Assembly (NCBI GenBank): GCA_016703545.1
Contig: JADJBX010000001.1
Location: 496,001 to 560,000 of the forward strand
Direction of reading: 5' to 3'
Length of the DNA stretch: 64,000 nucleotides
Origin: Candidatus Amarobacillus elongatus
GTDB lineage: Bacteria > Chloroflexota > Dehalococcoidia > Tepidiformales > Tepidiformaceae
In this document: positions 1-9,458 of the stretch, piece after piece
Numbering within the stretch: position 1 is the first letter of the stretch
Layout of the letters: each line of letters opens with the position of its first letter
Position numbers and translations under genes: made by a program
Notes under the pieces: generated by a model
Told to the model about the DNA's origin: nothing
The model's input: the letters and a program-made list of their open reading frames with translations, nothing else
The model's database searches: none

Positions 1-10
1 CGGCGGCCGG

Positions 11-1842
11 CTAGCGGTACGCGGCGGCCTGAATACCGTAGAGGTCGGCGTAGGTGCCGCCTCGGGCCATGAGCTCCTCGTGGGTGCCGAACTCCGCGAG
101 TCTCGCGCCGTTGAGGACGACGATGAGGTCGGCCATGCGCACGGTCGAAAAGCGATGCGAGACGAGGACGGTGATGCGGCCGTTGCCCGCGAGCCCGGTG
201 CCCTCGCGGCGGCGGCGGCGTAGCGTTCGAACAGCGCGTGCTCGGTCTCCGCGTCGAGGGCGGCGGTGGGCTCGTCGAGGACAAGGAGGAGGGGGGCATC
301 GCGCATGAAGCCGCGGGCAAGTGCGATCTTTTGCCACTGGCCGAACGACACCTCGACCCCCTCGGGCCAGGTCGGGCCGAGCTGGGTTTCGAGTGCCGCG
401 GGAAGGCGGGCGACCACGTCCTCGGCGCCGGCCCGGCCCACGGCGGTGACGACCGCGGGCTCGCTCTCGTAACGCGGGATATCCCCGACGGCGACGGAAT
501 GGCGGGCGCGGAATTCGAACCGGAAGAAGTCCTGGAAGGCGCCCGCGATGCGTTCGCGCCAGTCCTCGGCGCGGATGCGGGCGAGCGGCACGCCATCGAC
601 GCTGATGCCCCCGGCGGTGGGCTCGTAGAGCTTGCAGAGGAGCTTCACGAGGGTGCTCTTGCCCGCGCCGTTTTCGCCGACGACGGCAACGACCGCGCCT
701 GCGGGAATGGTGAAGGTGAGATCGTCGAGGACGACGTGCCCCGTGCCCGGGTAGGCGAAGGAGAGGTGTTCGACGCGTATGCCATCGCGGAGGGAGGCGG
801 GGGCGGGAAGGTCCTCCTCGCGGGTGACAGCGGCGGCGTAATCCTCCAGCCACGCGAGGCGCCGCGAGCCGTCCATCCAGATGCCGCGGAGGAAGCCGAT
901 TTCGCCGACCGTCGCTCCGATATATGAGGAAAGGCGCGCGCCGGCAGCGAGCACAAGGAGGACATCGGCGGGGGGCGCATCGATGCCGGAAACGACGAAG
1001 ATGACGGCGCCGGTGTAGCCCGCACCGAAGACGGCCCAGGCAAGCCCCTGCCACAGGGCGGAGCCCCAGCGCGCGGCGGCGACGGGTCCGTACCATCGCT
1101 CCCAGGCTGCGCGCCGGCCGGCCGCGATGCGCGTGCCGATGCCCGTCACACGGACCTCCTTCCCCGGCGGCGCCGCGGTCGCGAGCGTGAAGTAGTGGCG
1201 GGCGAGACGCTTCGCCGATGCCCCGCGCTCCTCAGCGGCGCGTTCCACAGCCGGCCGCCACGTGGATGCGAGCACCGTGGGCACCGCGCATAGACCCAGC
1301 AGGAGCAGCGCGGGGTGAATGGAAGCAAGCAGCGCGAGCACGACCACGAGGCGCAGCACCCACCCCGCCGTGGTGAACAGCGACATGTACAGGTGGTCGA
1401 GGACGAACACCTGGTCGCGAAGGACGGCGAGGCGGTCGAGGTAATCCGGGCGCTCCTGGTGGGCGATGGTCGAGACGGTGGCCTGCAGCCGCGCGACGTG
1501 CGCTTCGAGCGCGATCGTGACGCGGTCGCGGAAGCGGCGCTGAACCCGGACGCTGATGGTCGCGAGGAACCAGGTTCCGGCGGTGGAGGCGGCGAGGCCG
1601 CCCGCGGCGATGAGCAGCAGCGTGCGGTCGGATTCGAGCACACCCTGGCCCAGCAGCTTCAGCCAGAGCGCGAACAGGGCATCGGGGACGGCGGCGAGCA
1701 GCGACAGGAGGAACGCGGCGAGCAGCAGCCGGGGCTCGTGACGATAGCCGAGTTTGCACAGCCGCCACATGGAGGAGATGGCCGGCGGAAGGTCGTCCGG
1801 GAGGCGGCGGGAGCCCGCGCCCGCGTCAGGCGAGGACGTCAT
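11..1842 (-). CDS. ABC exporter half-transporter (permease + ATPase), frameshifted
   Basis: About 610 residues: an N-terminal membrane domain (several hydrophobic helices, roughly residues 40-300) followed by an ATPase domain. Visible motifs are Walker A GENGAGKST, a non-canonical signature VSFGQWQK in place of LSGGQ, Walker B LLLVLDEPTAAL and the H-loop VSHRFSTV. The ATG at 1842 overlaps the end of the upstream half-transporter by 17 bases, so the two are probably translationally coupled and form a heterodimeric exporter. The reading frame shifts in a GGC repeat at about 206-220: upstream coding runs in one frame through LDEPTAALDAETEHALFERY, and the last 65 or so residues are in another, ending at the TAG at 11-13. 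This looks like a sequencing error. The substrate cannot be inferred. Confidence 0.85.
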
Positions 1843-3616
1843 AGGTGACCCCTTCCTCCTCCTCGAACCGCTGTGCCTGCAGGTCGAACATCGTTCGATA
1901 CCGGCCGCCGAGCGCCATCAGCTCGTCGTGTGTGCCCAGCTCGACCACGCGGCCGTGTTCCACGACGCAGATGCGGTCGGCGTGCCGGACGGTGGAGAAG
2001 CGATGGGAGATAAGGATGGTCGTGCAGCGGCGGGTGGCCTGGAGGATGCGGTCGAAGATCTCGGCTTCACCCCGGACGTCGAGCTGGGCGGTGGGCTCAT
2101 CGAGGAGGACGACCCCGGCGCCGAGTTCGACCGCGGCGAGGGCACGGGCAAGGGCGACCCGCTGCCACTGCCCGCCAGAGAGGTCGGTTCCGCCCTCGTA
2201 CCCTCGCGCGAGGATGGTGTCGAGGGATGCGAGGCTGGCGGCGCCGGCCTGCTCCAACGCGGCGACCACCGCGGCTTCCGGCGCGCCGGAGGGGGCGACG
2301 TTGTCGCGGAGGGGAAGTTCGAAGCGGATGAAGTCCTGGAAGACGGCGGTCACACGTTCGCGCCAGCCGGCGACGTCGAACTCGCGCAGGTCCGTGCCGT
2401 CGACCTCGATTGCGCCGGCCTGCGGGTCGTAGAGGCGGCAGAGGAGCTTCGCCAGGGTGGTCTTGCCCGCGCCGTTCTGGCCGACGATGGCGATGGACGT
2501 GCCTGCCGGAATGCTGAGGTCGAATCCATCCAGGACGGGCGTCGAGGTGCCCGGGTAGGCGAAGGTGACGTCGCGGAAGTGGATGGCGCGGGAGGGAAGG
2601 CCCGCGGGGGACTGGCTGCCCATGGGGAGCGCGCCTGCTTTCGCCATCGCCGGCTCGAGGCGCAGGGCGGCGGCCACGGGCGCGGTGACGCCATCGAGCG
2701 CCCAGTTGATGCCGCCAAACGCCACGCCGCTGACGCCGACCGCCACCTGCGCGAAGACGACGGCGCGGTCGAGGGCCAGGCGGCCGTCGGCTGCGGCATC
2801 GGCAAGCGCCCAGAACACGACGGCGTTGGCCACGGCGATGATGAGCACGCACCAGATGACCGGCCGCTCACGGAGGCGCGTGGCCTGGTACTGGAGTTCG
2901 TGCATCCGGCGGCGGTTGGTGACGAACCGGTCGATCGTCCAGCCCACGAGTCCGAAGACGCGAATCTCCTTGGCTGCCGGCGGGTCCACGGCCATGCGGT
3001 AGGTGCAGTCGGACGTGCGCTGGGCCTGCATCACCTCATCAGTGTTGCGGTCCCGCCAGATGGAACTTTCGCGCAGAAGGAAGTGCGTCGAAAGCCAGGC
3101 GGGCACGAGCAGCAGCGGCGCCCACCAGGCGAAGCCGAACAGCACGATCGACGCGGCGAGGCCCGCGAGCAGTTCGAACAGCCCGTTGGCGACGAAGCCC
3201 ATGGAGATGAAGAGCGGCGGGCCGGTCATGCCGAGGTCGAAGTCGCGGGCAAGGACGAGATCGCCGGAGAGGCGCGGATCCTCGAGGTGGCCGACGCCCG
3301 GTGGGTTTATGCAGGCGGCGGTCAGGCGGTCGTAGAGGTACGCGGCGGTGCGGTCGCCGAGGTTGGAGCTGAGCGCGGTGTGCAGCGGCGAAAGCACCTG
3401 CATCGCGACGAATACCCCGCCGACGACGGCGAGGGGCGCGGTCAGGCTTTCATCGCGCTGGACCGCGCCGATGAGGAAGCCCATGGCGATGGCGAACAGG
3501 GCGGGGAGGATGGCGCGCAGAAAGAGCACGGCCCACCACCCGGCGGCGAGCCCGCGGTCGGCGCGCCAGAGAGCGCGCACAAGCTGCCATTCCTGGCGGC
3601 CGGTAAGGCGACGCAT
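1826..3616 (-). CDS. ABC exporter half-transporter (permease + ATPase)
   Basis: Intact 596-residue half-transporter, first gene of a two-gene exporter operon. The N-terminal half carries about six hydrophobic segments. The C-terminal ATPase has Walker A GQNGAGKTT, a canonical signature LSGGQWQR, Walker B GVVLLDEPTAQLD and H-loop LISHRFSTVRHAD. The downstream partner at 11-1842 has a degenerate signature, so the assembled heterodimer would contain one canonical and one degenerate ATP site, as in many bacterial heterodimeric multidrug/peptide exporters. Exported substrate unknown. The start is the ATG at 3616; the next gene upstream is divergent. Confidence 0.9.
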   Translation of the reverse strand: MRRLTGRQEWQLVRALWRADRGLAAGWWAVLFLRAILPALFAIAMGFLIGAVQRDESLTAPLAVVGGVFVAMQVLSPLHTALSSNLGDRTAAYLYDRLTAACINPPGVGHLEDPRLSGDLVLARDFDLGMTGPPLFISMGFVANGLFELLAGLAASIVLFGFAWWAPLLLVPAWLSTHFLLRESSIWRDRNTDEVMQAQRTSDCTYRMAVDPPAAKEIRVFGLVGWTIDRFVTNRRRMHELQYQATRLRERPVIWCVLIIAVANAVVFWALADAAADGRLALDRAVVFAQVAVGVSGVAFGGINWALDGVTAPVAAALRLEPAMAKAGALPMGSQSPAGLPSRAIHFRDVTFAYPGTSTPVLDGFDLSIPAGTSIAIVGQNGAGKTTLAKLLCRLYDPQAGAIEVDGTDLREFDVAGWRERVTAVFQDFIRFELPLRDNVAPSGAPEAAVVAALEQAGAASLASLDTILARGYEGGTDLSGGQWQRVALARALAAVELGAGVVLLDEPTAQLDVRGEAEIFDRILQATRRCTTILISHRFSTVRHADRICVVEHGRVVELGTHDELMALGGRYRTMFDLQAQRFEEEEGVTYDVLA

Positions 3617-4016
3617 CCTCTCCCTCCGAGGAGCAGCCCGCCATCACCCGCTGAACGAACGCCCCACGGTGCCCCGGGGCGGCCGTCCCACCTGGCGGGT
3701 TCGAACGGTGAGGCAGCATGGCCGCGCGCGGTAAGGCGCGTCAAGGGGAGCGTGTCACTCGCAGCGCAGGACATGGGGAGCGAGAGCGCTGCCGCGGCCA
3801 AAGCCTGAGGACCACGAGGGCACGCGCGGGAGAAAAAGGCCCGGGGCACGAGCGCGATAGTGGCGGAGAATTGTCGAGGCCCATACGGACGCGGTTTTGG
3901 CGCGAACCGGGCCCGGCGTGGACGTGCCGTTCTGGTACCGGTTTCAGAATCCTCTTGTTTCACGCGCAATTCGTGGCGTCTTAAGGCATTGGAACAGGTC
4001 TGGCGATTCACACTGG
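3617..4016. other. Intergenic region between divergent genes
   Basis: About 400 bases between the ABC exporter operon (minus) and the aldolase (plus). I see no convincing gene: short ORFs here lack ribosome binding sites and recognisable products. It must hold the exporter promoter, which I could not identify, and the aldolase promoter listed separately. Confidence 0.5.
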
Positions 4017-4025
4017 TGGTAAACT
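4017..4025 (+). promoter_or_regulatory. Extended -10 promoter, predicted leaderless start
   Basis: The motif TGG-TAAACT (TGn extended -10, hexamer at 4020-4025) ends seven bases before the ATG at 4033. Initiation about seven bases downstream would place the transcript 5' end at or next to the start codon, so the aldolase mRNA would be leaderless. There is no ribosome binding site in front of the ATG, which agrees. No clear -35 box is visible. Confidence 0.45.
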
Positions 4026-4032
4026 CGGGGCC

Positions 4033-5383
4033 ATGAACAGCACGCTTGCCGCCATTCTCGACACGTCGGGCGCCCGCCCGAGCCTTCGCGACGCCCAGGC
4101 TGTCCGCCAGCAGATCGACGACGTCGTTCGTCTGGCTGTGTTCGGTTCGGCCGAGGAGAAGGCGCTCGCCCGATATGCCATTCACGCGGCCGCGCCGCAG
4201 CTGGGCGCGGTCTCGTCGTCGATCGCGGGGTTGTACGCGGCGCGGCCGTGGCGAAGTGAGCGGTTTCACGGCGCCGGCGGTCAACATCCGGGGCATGGCC
4301 TACGACATGTCCCGCGCGCTGTTCCGGGCGATGAAGGCCACGAACGGCGCCTGCACGATCTTCGAACTCGCGCGTTCCGAGATGGGTTATACCTTCCAGG
4401 ATCCGTCGGAGCTGGCCTCGGTGGTCCTCGCGGGCGCCATCGCCGAAGGGTACGAAGGGCCTGTGTTCATCCAGGGCGACCACTTCCAGGCGAACGCGAA
4501 GAAGTTCGCGACGGACGCCGAAGGCGAGACGAAGGCGCTGGAGGACCTGATTGAGAAGGCCATCGCGGCGCAGTTCTACTGCATCGATATCGACGCCTCG
4601 ACGCTGGTGGACCTGAGCTTCGATAAGGTGGCGGACCAGCAGGCGCCGAACGCGCAGCTGACGGCACGGCTGGCGAAGTTCATCCGCGCGCACGAGCCTG
4701 CCGGGGTGACGGTCTCCATCGGCGGCGAAATCGGGGAAGTGGGCAAGCACAACAGCACGGTGGAGGAGCTGACAGAGTACGTCGACGGCTTCCGCGCGCT
4801 CGTGGGGCCGGGCTTCAAGGGCGGCATCGCCAAGGTGAGCGTCCAGACGGGGACGAGCCACGGCGGCATCCCGCTGCCGGACGGGACGATCGCGAAGGTC
4901 GCGATCGACTTCGACACCCTGCGCGAGATGTCGCGGGTGGGCCGCGAACGGTACGGCATGGCGGGCGCGGTGCAGCACGGCGCCTCGACGCTGCCGGACG
5001 AGCTGTTCCACCGCTTCCCGGAGGTCGAGACCGCGGAGATCCACCTCGCGACCGGGTTCCAGAACATGATGATGGACAACCCGCGGTTCCCGGCGGACCT
5101 GCTGGCCGAGATGCACAAGTACTCCAACACGGAGCTCGCCAACGAGCGCTCGGATGGGGAGACGGACCTCCAGTTCTTCTACAAGACCCGGAAGAAGGCG
5201 TGGGGGCCGTTCAAGCAGCAGACGTGGGACATGCCGGCGGAAATCCGGGCGGAGCTCGGGAACGAACTCCAGGCGAAGTTCGAGTTCCTCATCCGGCAGC
5301 TGAAGGCGAACGACACGCGCGAGATCACGCTCAAGCACGTGGAGCAGCGCGTGGTGGAGATGGAGCCGCCGAAGCTGGGGTAG
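4033..5383 (+). CDS. Class II fructose-bisphosphate aldolase-like protein, frameshifted
   Basis: About 450 residues, longer than typical class II fructose-1,6-bisphosphate aldolases. Zinc-aldolase features are present: IQGDHFQ (likely metal His), SIGGEIGEVG (Glu), SVQTGTSHGG (His) and AVQHGAST (His). The expected role is reversible cleavage of a ketose bisphosphate to dihydroxyacetone phosphate in glycolysis/gluconeogenesis; a related sugar-phosphate aldolase is possible. The first 70 or so codons (MNSTLAAILDTSGARP...) and the rest are in different frames, with the shift at about 4240-4260 in GCGGCCGTGGCG. The protein homology continues across, so a base error is more likely than decay. Transcribed alone, with a probable leaderless promoter. 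Confidence 0.8.
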
Positions 5384-5496
5384 GGCCAGGCAAGGGCACG
5401 CGTTATCCGCTTGCGACGCCATTACCATGGGCCTTTACCTTTGCTTCGCAACACCGGCGATACGGTGGATTCCAGATTGAAAGCAGGGGCAGAGGC

Positions 5497-6159
5497 ATGA
5501 GAGTGCTCGTCGTCGAAGAGTAAGAGCCGATCGCGAGCGCGATCGAACGCGGCCTCACGACCAAGGGCTACGCGGTAGACGTGGCATACGACGGGCAGGC
5601 GGCGCTCGAAAAAGCGAGCGTCAATAACTACGACGTCGTGTGCCTGGACCTGAACCTGCCTCGCATGGATGGGCTCGAAGTGTGCCGCCGGCTCCGGGAA
5701 GACCGGTTCGCCGGCGGCATCATCATGCTCACGGCGCGCAGCGCCATCCGGGACCGGATCGAGGGGCTCGACAGCGGCGCGGATGACTACCTGGTGAAGC
5801 CGTTCGCGTTCAGCGAGCTGTTGGCGCGCATCCGTGCGGTCACCCGGCGCGAGGGCGGCCTGCGGGAGCCGGTGCTCAACACGCGGGGGCTGGAGCTCGA
5901 CCCGAACACGAACCGCTGCCGGCGCAACGGCAAGGAGATCCACCTCACGCCCAAGGAGTTCGCGCTGGTGTACTACCTCGCGCGGAACGAAGGGCGTGCG
6001 GTGCCGCAGGAAGAGCTGCTCGAACACATTTGGGATGAACATGCCAACCCGTTCACGCAGACGGTGAAGGTTCACATGAACAACCTGCGCCGTAAGCTGA
6101 ATGACGGGTTCGATGACCAGCTCATCGAGACCATCCGCGGGAAGGGATACGTCCTCTAG
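5497..6159 (+). CDS. OmpR-family response regulator with in-frame stop at codon 9
   Basis: Receiver domain plus C-terminal winged-helix DNA-binding domain. Phosphoacceptor Asp51 lies in VVCLDLNLPRMDG, the conserved Thr in IIMLTARS and the Lys in LVKPFAF; the output domain follows from about residue 125 (LTPKEFALVYYLARN). The natural start MRVLVVEE at 5497 is followed by TAA at 5521-5523 in the same frame, just where the acidic pocket residues should be; GAA to TAA is a single change. A GTG at 5581 could restart translation, but the product would lack beta-1 and the acidic pocket. It pairs with the kinase one base downstream. Either an assembly error or a recent nonsense mutation. Confidence 0.8.
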
Positions 6160-6160
6160 G

Positions 6161-7366
6161 GTGCATCTGCCTCCGTTCACTCGCACCGTTCGCTTCCGGC
6201 TCACCATCTGGTATTCGAGCCTGCTGCTCGTCTTCGGGGTGGCGTTCGTCGTCGCCCTGAACCTGGCGGCACGGCTGGATCGGCCCGAGGTGTACACCGT
6301 CGCGGGGTACGAGTATCAGCCGATCCCCGTGGGCGGCGGGCGTGCGGTGCTGGCGCCTTCGGCGGTCAGTCTCGAGGAAGTGGAAGACAGCCTCTACTCG
6401 CAGAACCTCGACCGGCTGAAGGTTTGGTCGCTGTTCGCGGTCGTGGGTCTGGCGATTGCTTCCGGAGTGGGCGGGTCCGCGCTCTCCTGGATGATGTTGC
6501 AGCCCGTGGCGGACATCACGCGGGTGGCGTCGCGCATCGGGGCGACCAACCTGCACCAGAGCATCAACCACGAGGGCGCCGACGACGAAATGAAGGCGCT
6601 CGCGGACACGTTCGATTCGATGATCGGCCGTCTGGAGCAATCCTTCGAGCAGCAGCGGCAGTTCGTGCAGGACGCGTCGCACGAGCTGCGAACGCCGCTT
6701 GCCGCCATTCGCACCAATATCGAAGTGACCGAAATGGATCCCGATGTGAGCGTCGAGGAGTACCGGTCGCTGCTCGAAACAGTGAAGACGCAGACGGCTC
6801 GCCTAACGCGGCTGAGCGAGGACCTGCTGCTGCTCACCACGGCGGAGCGGCAGGTGGAGTTGGAGCCCGTTTCGCCGCTGGCCCTTGCTCGTGAGGTCGC
6901 GCGCGAACTGGCGCCACTCGCGGCCATGCGCGACGTGCGGCTGAGCATCGACGGCGACGCGACGGTGGAGGCCATGGCGAGTGGCGACCTCCTCTACCGG
7001 TGCGTCTTCAACCTTGTGGACAACGCGATCAAGTACGGCGGCGAGCATGGCTCGGTCACGGTGCGCGTGGCCCGCGAAGGCGGCGACGTGTCCCTGCGTG
7101 TCAGCGACACCGGGCCGGGGATCGAACCGGCGTTGCTGGAGCACGTGTTCGAGCGGTTCTACCGCATCGACCGGGGCCGAAGCCGGCGCGAGGGCGGGAC
7201 CGGGCTCGGGCTTTCCATCGTGCGCGAAATCGTGCGCAGCATGCACGGTGACGTTCGCGCGGAGTCCGTCCCGGGGCAGGGTTCGACATTCGAGATTACG
7301 TTGCCGGCGGCGCCCGCCGACGCGCAGCCGGCCGCGGCCGAGCGACTGGTACTGGGTCACGCCTAG
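6161..7366 (+). CDS. Sensor histidine kinase (HAMP, HisKA, HATPase)
   Basis: About 401 residues from a GTG one base after the response-regulator stop; a longer open frame upstream overlaps the regulator and is unlikely. Order: first membrane helix (IWYSSLLLVFGVAFVVALNL), a short extracytoplasmic loop of about 70 residues, second helix, HAMP linker, HisKA with H-box ASHELRTPLAAIRTN, then an ATPase domain with N-box NLVDNAIKYGG, G1 DTGPGIE, F-box FERFYRID and G2 GTGLGLSIV. All catalytic boxes are intact. It presumably phosphorylates the upstream OmpR-type regulator. The small sensor loop gives no clue to the signal. Confidence 0.93.
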   Translation: MHLPPFTRTVRFRLTIWYSSLLLVFGVAFVVALNLAARLDRPEVYTVAGYEYQPIPVGGGRAVLAPSAVSLEEVEDSLYSQNLDRLKVWSLFAVVGLAIASGVGGSALSWMMLQPVADITRVASRIGATNLHQSINHEGADDEMKALADTFDSMIGRLEQSFEQQRQFVQDASHELRTPLAAIRTNIEVTEMDPDVSVEEYRSLLETVKTQTARLTRLSEDLLLLTTAERQVELEPVSPLALAREVARELAPLAAMRDVRLSIDGDATVEAMASGDLLYRCVFNLVDNAIKYGGEHGSVTVRVAREGGDVSLRVSDTGPGIEPALLEHVFERFYRIDRGRSRREGGTGLGLSIVREIVRSMHGDVRAESVPGQGSTFEITLPAAPADAQPAAAERLVLGHA

Positions 7367-7417
7367 GCGCCACGGGTACGCCAGGCGACAGCCGCGACAA
7401 GCGGAAAGCCGCCTGTC

Positions 7418-7446
7418 TTGACCCTCACGGAGGGCGCCGATAGGTT
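7418..7446 (+). promoter_or_regulatory. Sigma70-type promoter for dxs
   Basis: TTGACC at 7418-7423 and TAGGTT at 7441-7446 with an exact 17-base spacer. It lies downstream of the histidine kinase stop and about 85 bases before dxs. A predicted start near 7453 gives a leader of about 78 bases. Confidence 0.5.
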
Positions 7447-7453
7447 GCCCTGT

Positions 7454-7489
7454 GGGCCGGTAAGCCTCCGCACGGCGGAGCCGGGGCCC
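7454..7489 (+). promoter_or_regulatory. GC-rich hairpin at the 5' end of the dxs leader
   Basis: Nested inverted repeats: outer GGGCC/GGCCC, then GG/CC, inner CTCCGC-ACG-GCGGAG. It begins at the predicted transcript 5' end and is followed by only TTT, so it could be a stabilising leader hairpin or a weak terminator for the upstream two-component operon. I found no TPP-riboswitch core here, although dxs genes sometimes carry one. Confidence 0.35.
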
Positions 7490-7530
7490 TTTGTGGCCTA
7501 CTGGGGCACGAGCTTCGAAGGAGTCGCTTC

Positions 7531-9456
7531 TTGACTGGCCTGCTCGACACCATCTCCGAGCCCATCGGACCTTCGCAAACTGACCCCGAGCAGGTTCACG
7601 CGCTCGCCGAGGAAGTGCGCGCGGCGCTCGTCGACACCGTTCACTGCATCGGCGGGGGCGGCCACCTGGCGTCGAACCTCGGCGTGGTGGAGCTTTCGAT
7701 CGCACTCCACCGGATGTTCGATTCGCCGCGCGACAAGATCCTCTGGGATGTCAGTCACCAGATTTATGTACACAAGATGCTCACCGGCCGCCGGGAGCAG
7801 ATGAACACGATCCGCCAGTACGGAGGGCTGTCCGGCTTCGCCGACCGCGGCGAGAGCGAACACGACGCGTTTGGAGCGGGTCATGCCGGGACGTCGATTT
7901 CGGCGGCGCTGGGCATGGCCGTGGCGCGCGACCTGCAGGGCGAGGACTACCACGTGGTCGCCGTCATCGGCGACGGCGCGATGACCTCCGGGATGGCACT
8001 GGAGGCGATGAACCACGCGGGCCACCTCCACGAGGACCTGATCGTCATCCTCAACGACAACGCGATGTCGATTTCGCCCAACGTCGGCGCGCTCAGCCGG
8101 AACGTGAACAAGCTCCGCATCGACCCGCTGTACCGGAACGCGAAGCGCGAAATCGGCAGCATGGTCGAGCATTTGCCCCTCGGACGGCAGGCCTGGGACG
8201 CGGCCAAGCGGGTCAAGGCGAGCGTGCGCGACCTGCTCGTGCCGGCCAGCTTCTGGGAACAGTTCGGCTTCGAGTACTACGGCCCGATCGATGGGCACGA
8301 CATCGATGAGATCGAGGCGACGCTCAGCCGCATCAAGAAGGTGCGCACGAAGCCAGTGCTGCTGCACATCCTGACCGAGAAGGGCCACGGCATCCCCGAA
8401 GCGGCGGCCGACCCGATCAAGAGCCATAGCGGCACGTACTGGATGAAGAAGCCGCTGGACCCGAGCCTGCCGGCGCCGCTGCCCACCTACAGCCAGGTCT
8501 TCGCGCAGGCCACGCAGGAGCTCATCGAAAGCGATCCGCGGGTCGTTGCGGTCACGGCGGCGATGCTGGAGGGCACGGGCCTCGCGCCGGTGCACGCGAA
8601 GCACCCGGACCGGGTCTTCGACGTCGCGATTTCCGAACAGCACGGGGTGACCTTCGCCGCCGGGCTGGCGACGCAGGGCATCCGGCCGATCGTCGCCATC
8701 TACTCGACGTTCCTCCAGCGCGGCTTCGATTCTGTCGTTCACGATGTCGCCGTGCAGAACCTGCCGGTGGTGTTCGCGATGGACCGTGCCGGCTTCGTGG
8801 GCGACGACGGGAAGACGCACCAGGGGTTCATCGACACGAGCTACATGCGCTGCCTGCCGAACATGGTGGTGAGCGCGCCGAAGGATGAACGCGAGCTGCG
8901 CGACCTGCTCTACACGGGCGTCCACCACGACGGGCCGTTCTCGCTGCGCTACCCGCGCGGCACGGGTTCGGGCGCGCCGACGGACCTGCCCATGCGCGCG
9001 ATCCCCATCGGCCGGGCGGAGGTGCTCCGCGAGGGGGCGGATGTGACGCTGTTGGCGTTCGGCGCGACGGTGCTGGAGGCGGTGAAGGCGGCGGACATTC
9101 TCGAAGAGCGCGGCATCATGGCCACCGTCGTGAACGCGCGGTTCGCGAAGCCACTCGACGAGGAACTGATCCTGCGGCTCGCGCGGACAACGGGCGGCAT
9201 CGTCACCGCGGAAGAGAACGTGCGCGCGGGCGGCTTCGGCGAAGCAGTGCTCGCGGTGCTGGCGGACAACGGGCTCGCAGCCACGGTCATCGACACGCTG
9301 ACCATGCCCGACGCCATCGTGGACCACGGTCCGCAGTCCGTCTTCCGGGCGCTGTACCAGCTCGATGCGGCCGGGATCGCCGCGAGGGCGGCGGCCGCGC
9401 TGGCGGCTCGAACGGCGGAGACCGCGACCGGCGCTCCCGCCTTCGCCCACGCATAG
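7531..9456 (+). CDS. dxs: 1-deoxy-D-xylulose-5-phosphate synthase
   Basis: 641 residues, full length for the family. This thiamine-diphosphate enzyme condenses pyruvate and glyceraldehyde-3-phosphate to DXP, the entry to the MEP isoprenoid pathway. Visible landmarks: GGGGHLASNLGVVEL near the N-terminus, the ThDP/Mg motif IGDGAMTSGMALEAMN, DRAGFVGDDGKTHQG in the pyrimidine-binding domain, and a C-terminal transketolase-type domain. The start is TTG at 7531 with GAAGGAG about seven bases upstream. The next gene, a polyprenyl diphosphate synthase, begins two bases after the stop, so the operon makes C5 precursors and polymerises them. Confidence 0.96.
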   Translation: MTGLLDTISEPIGPSQTDPEQVHALAEEVRAALVDTVHCIGGGGHLASNLGVVELSIALHRMFDSPRDKILWDVSHQIYVHKMLTGRREQMNTIRQYGGLSGFADRGESEHDAFGAGHAGTSISAALGMAVARDLQGEDYHVVAVIGDGAMTSGMALEAMNHAGHLHEDLIVILNDNAMSISPNVGALSRNVNKLRIDPLYRNAKREIGSMVEHLPLGRQAWDAAKRVKASVRDLLVPASFWEQFGFEYYGPIDGHDIDEIEATLSRIKKVRTKPVLLHILTEKGHGIPEAAADPIKSHSGTYWMKKPLDPSLPAPLPTYSQVFAQATQELIESDPRVVAVTAAMLEGTGLAPVHAKHPDRVFDVAISEQHGVTFAAGLATQGIRPIVAIYSTFLQRGFDSVVHDVAVQNLPVVFAMDRAGFVGDDGKTHQGFIDTSYMRCLPNMVVSAPKDERELRDLLYTGVHHDGPFSLRYPRGTGSGAPTDLPMRAIPIGRAEVLREGADVTLLAFGATVLEAVKAADILEERGIMATVVNARFAKPLDEELILRLARTTGGIVTAEENVRAGGFGEAVLAVLADNGLAATVIDTLTMPDAIVDHGPQSVFRALYQLDAAGIAARAAAALAARTAETATGAPAFAHA

Positions 9457-9458
9457 CA

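Noticed and set aside
1754..3808. 684-codon plus-strand ORF opposite the ABC exporters
   Set aside because: Antisense shadow of two clear ABC transporter genes; composition is typical of reverse-frame GC-rich DNA and no motif is visible.
7447..7530. TPP riboswitch ahead of dxs
   Set aside because: No CUGAGA or ACCUGA core elements; the leader has only a simple GC hairpin.
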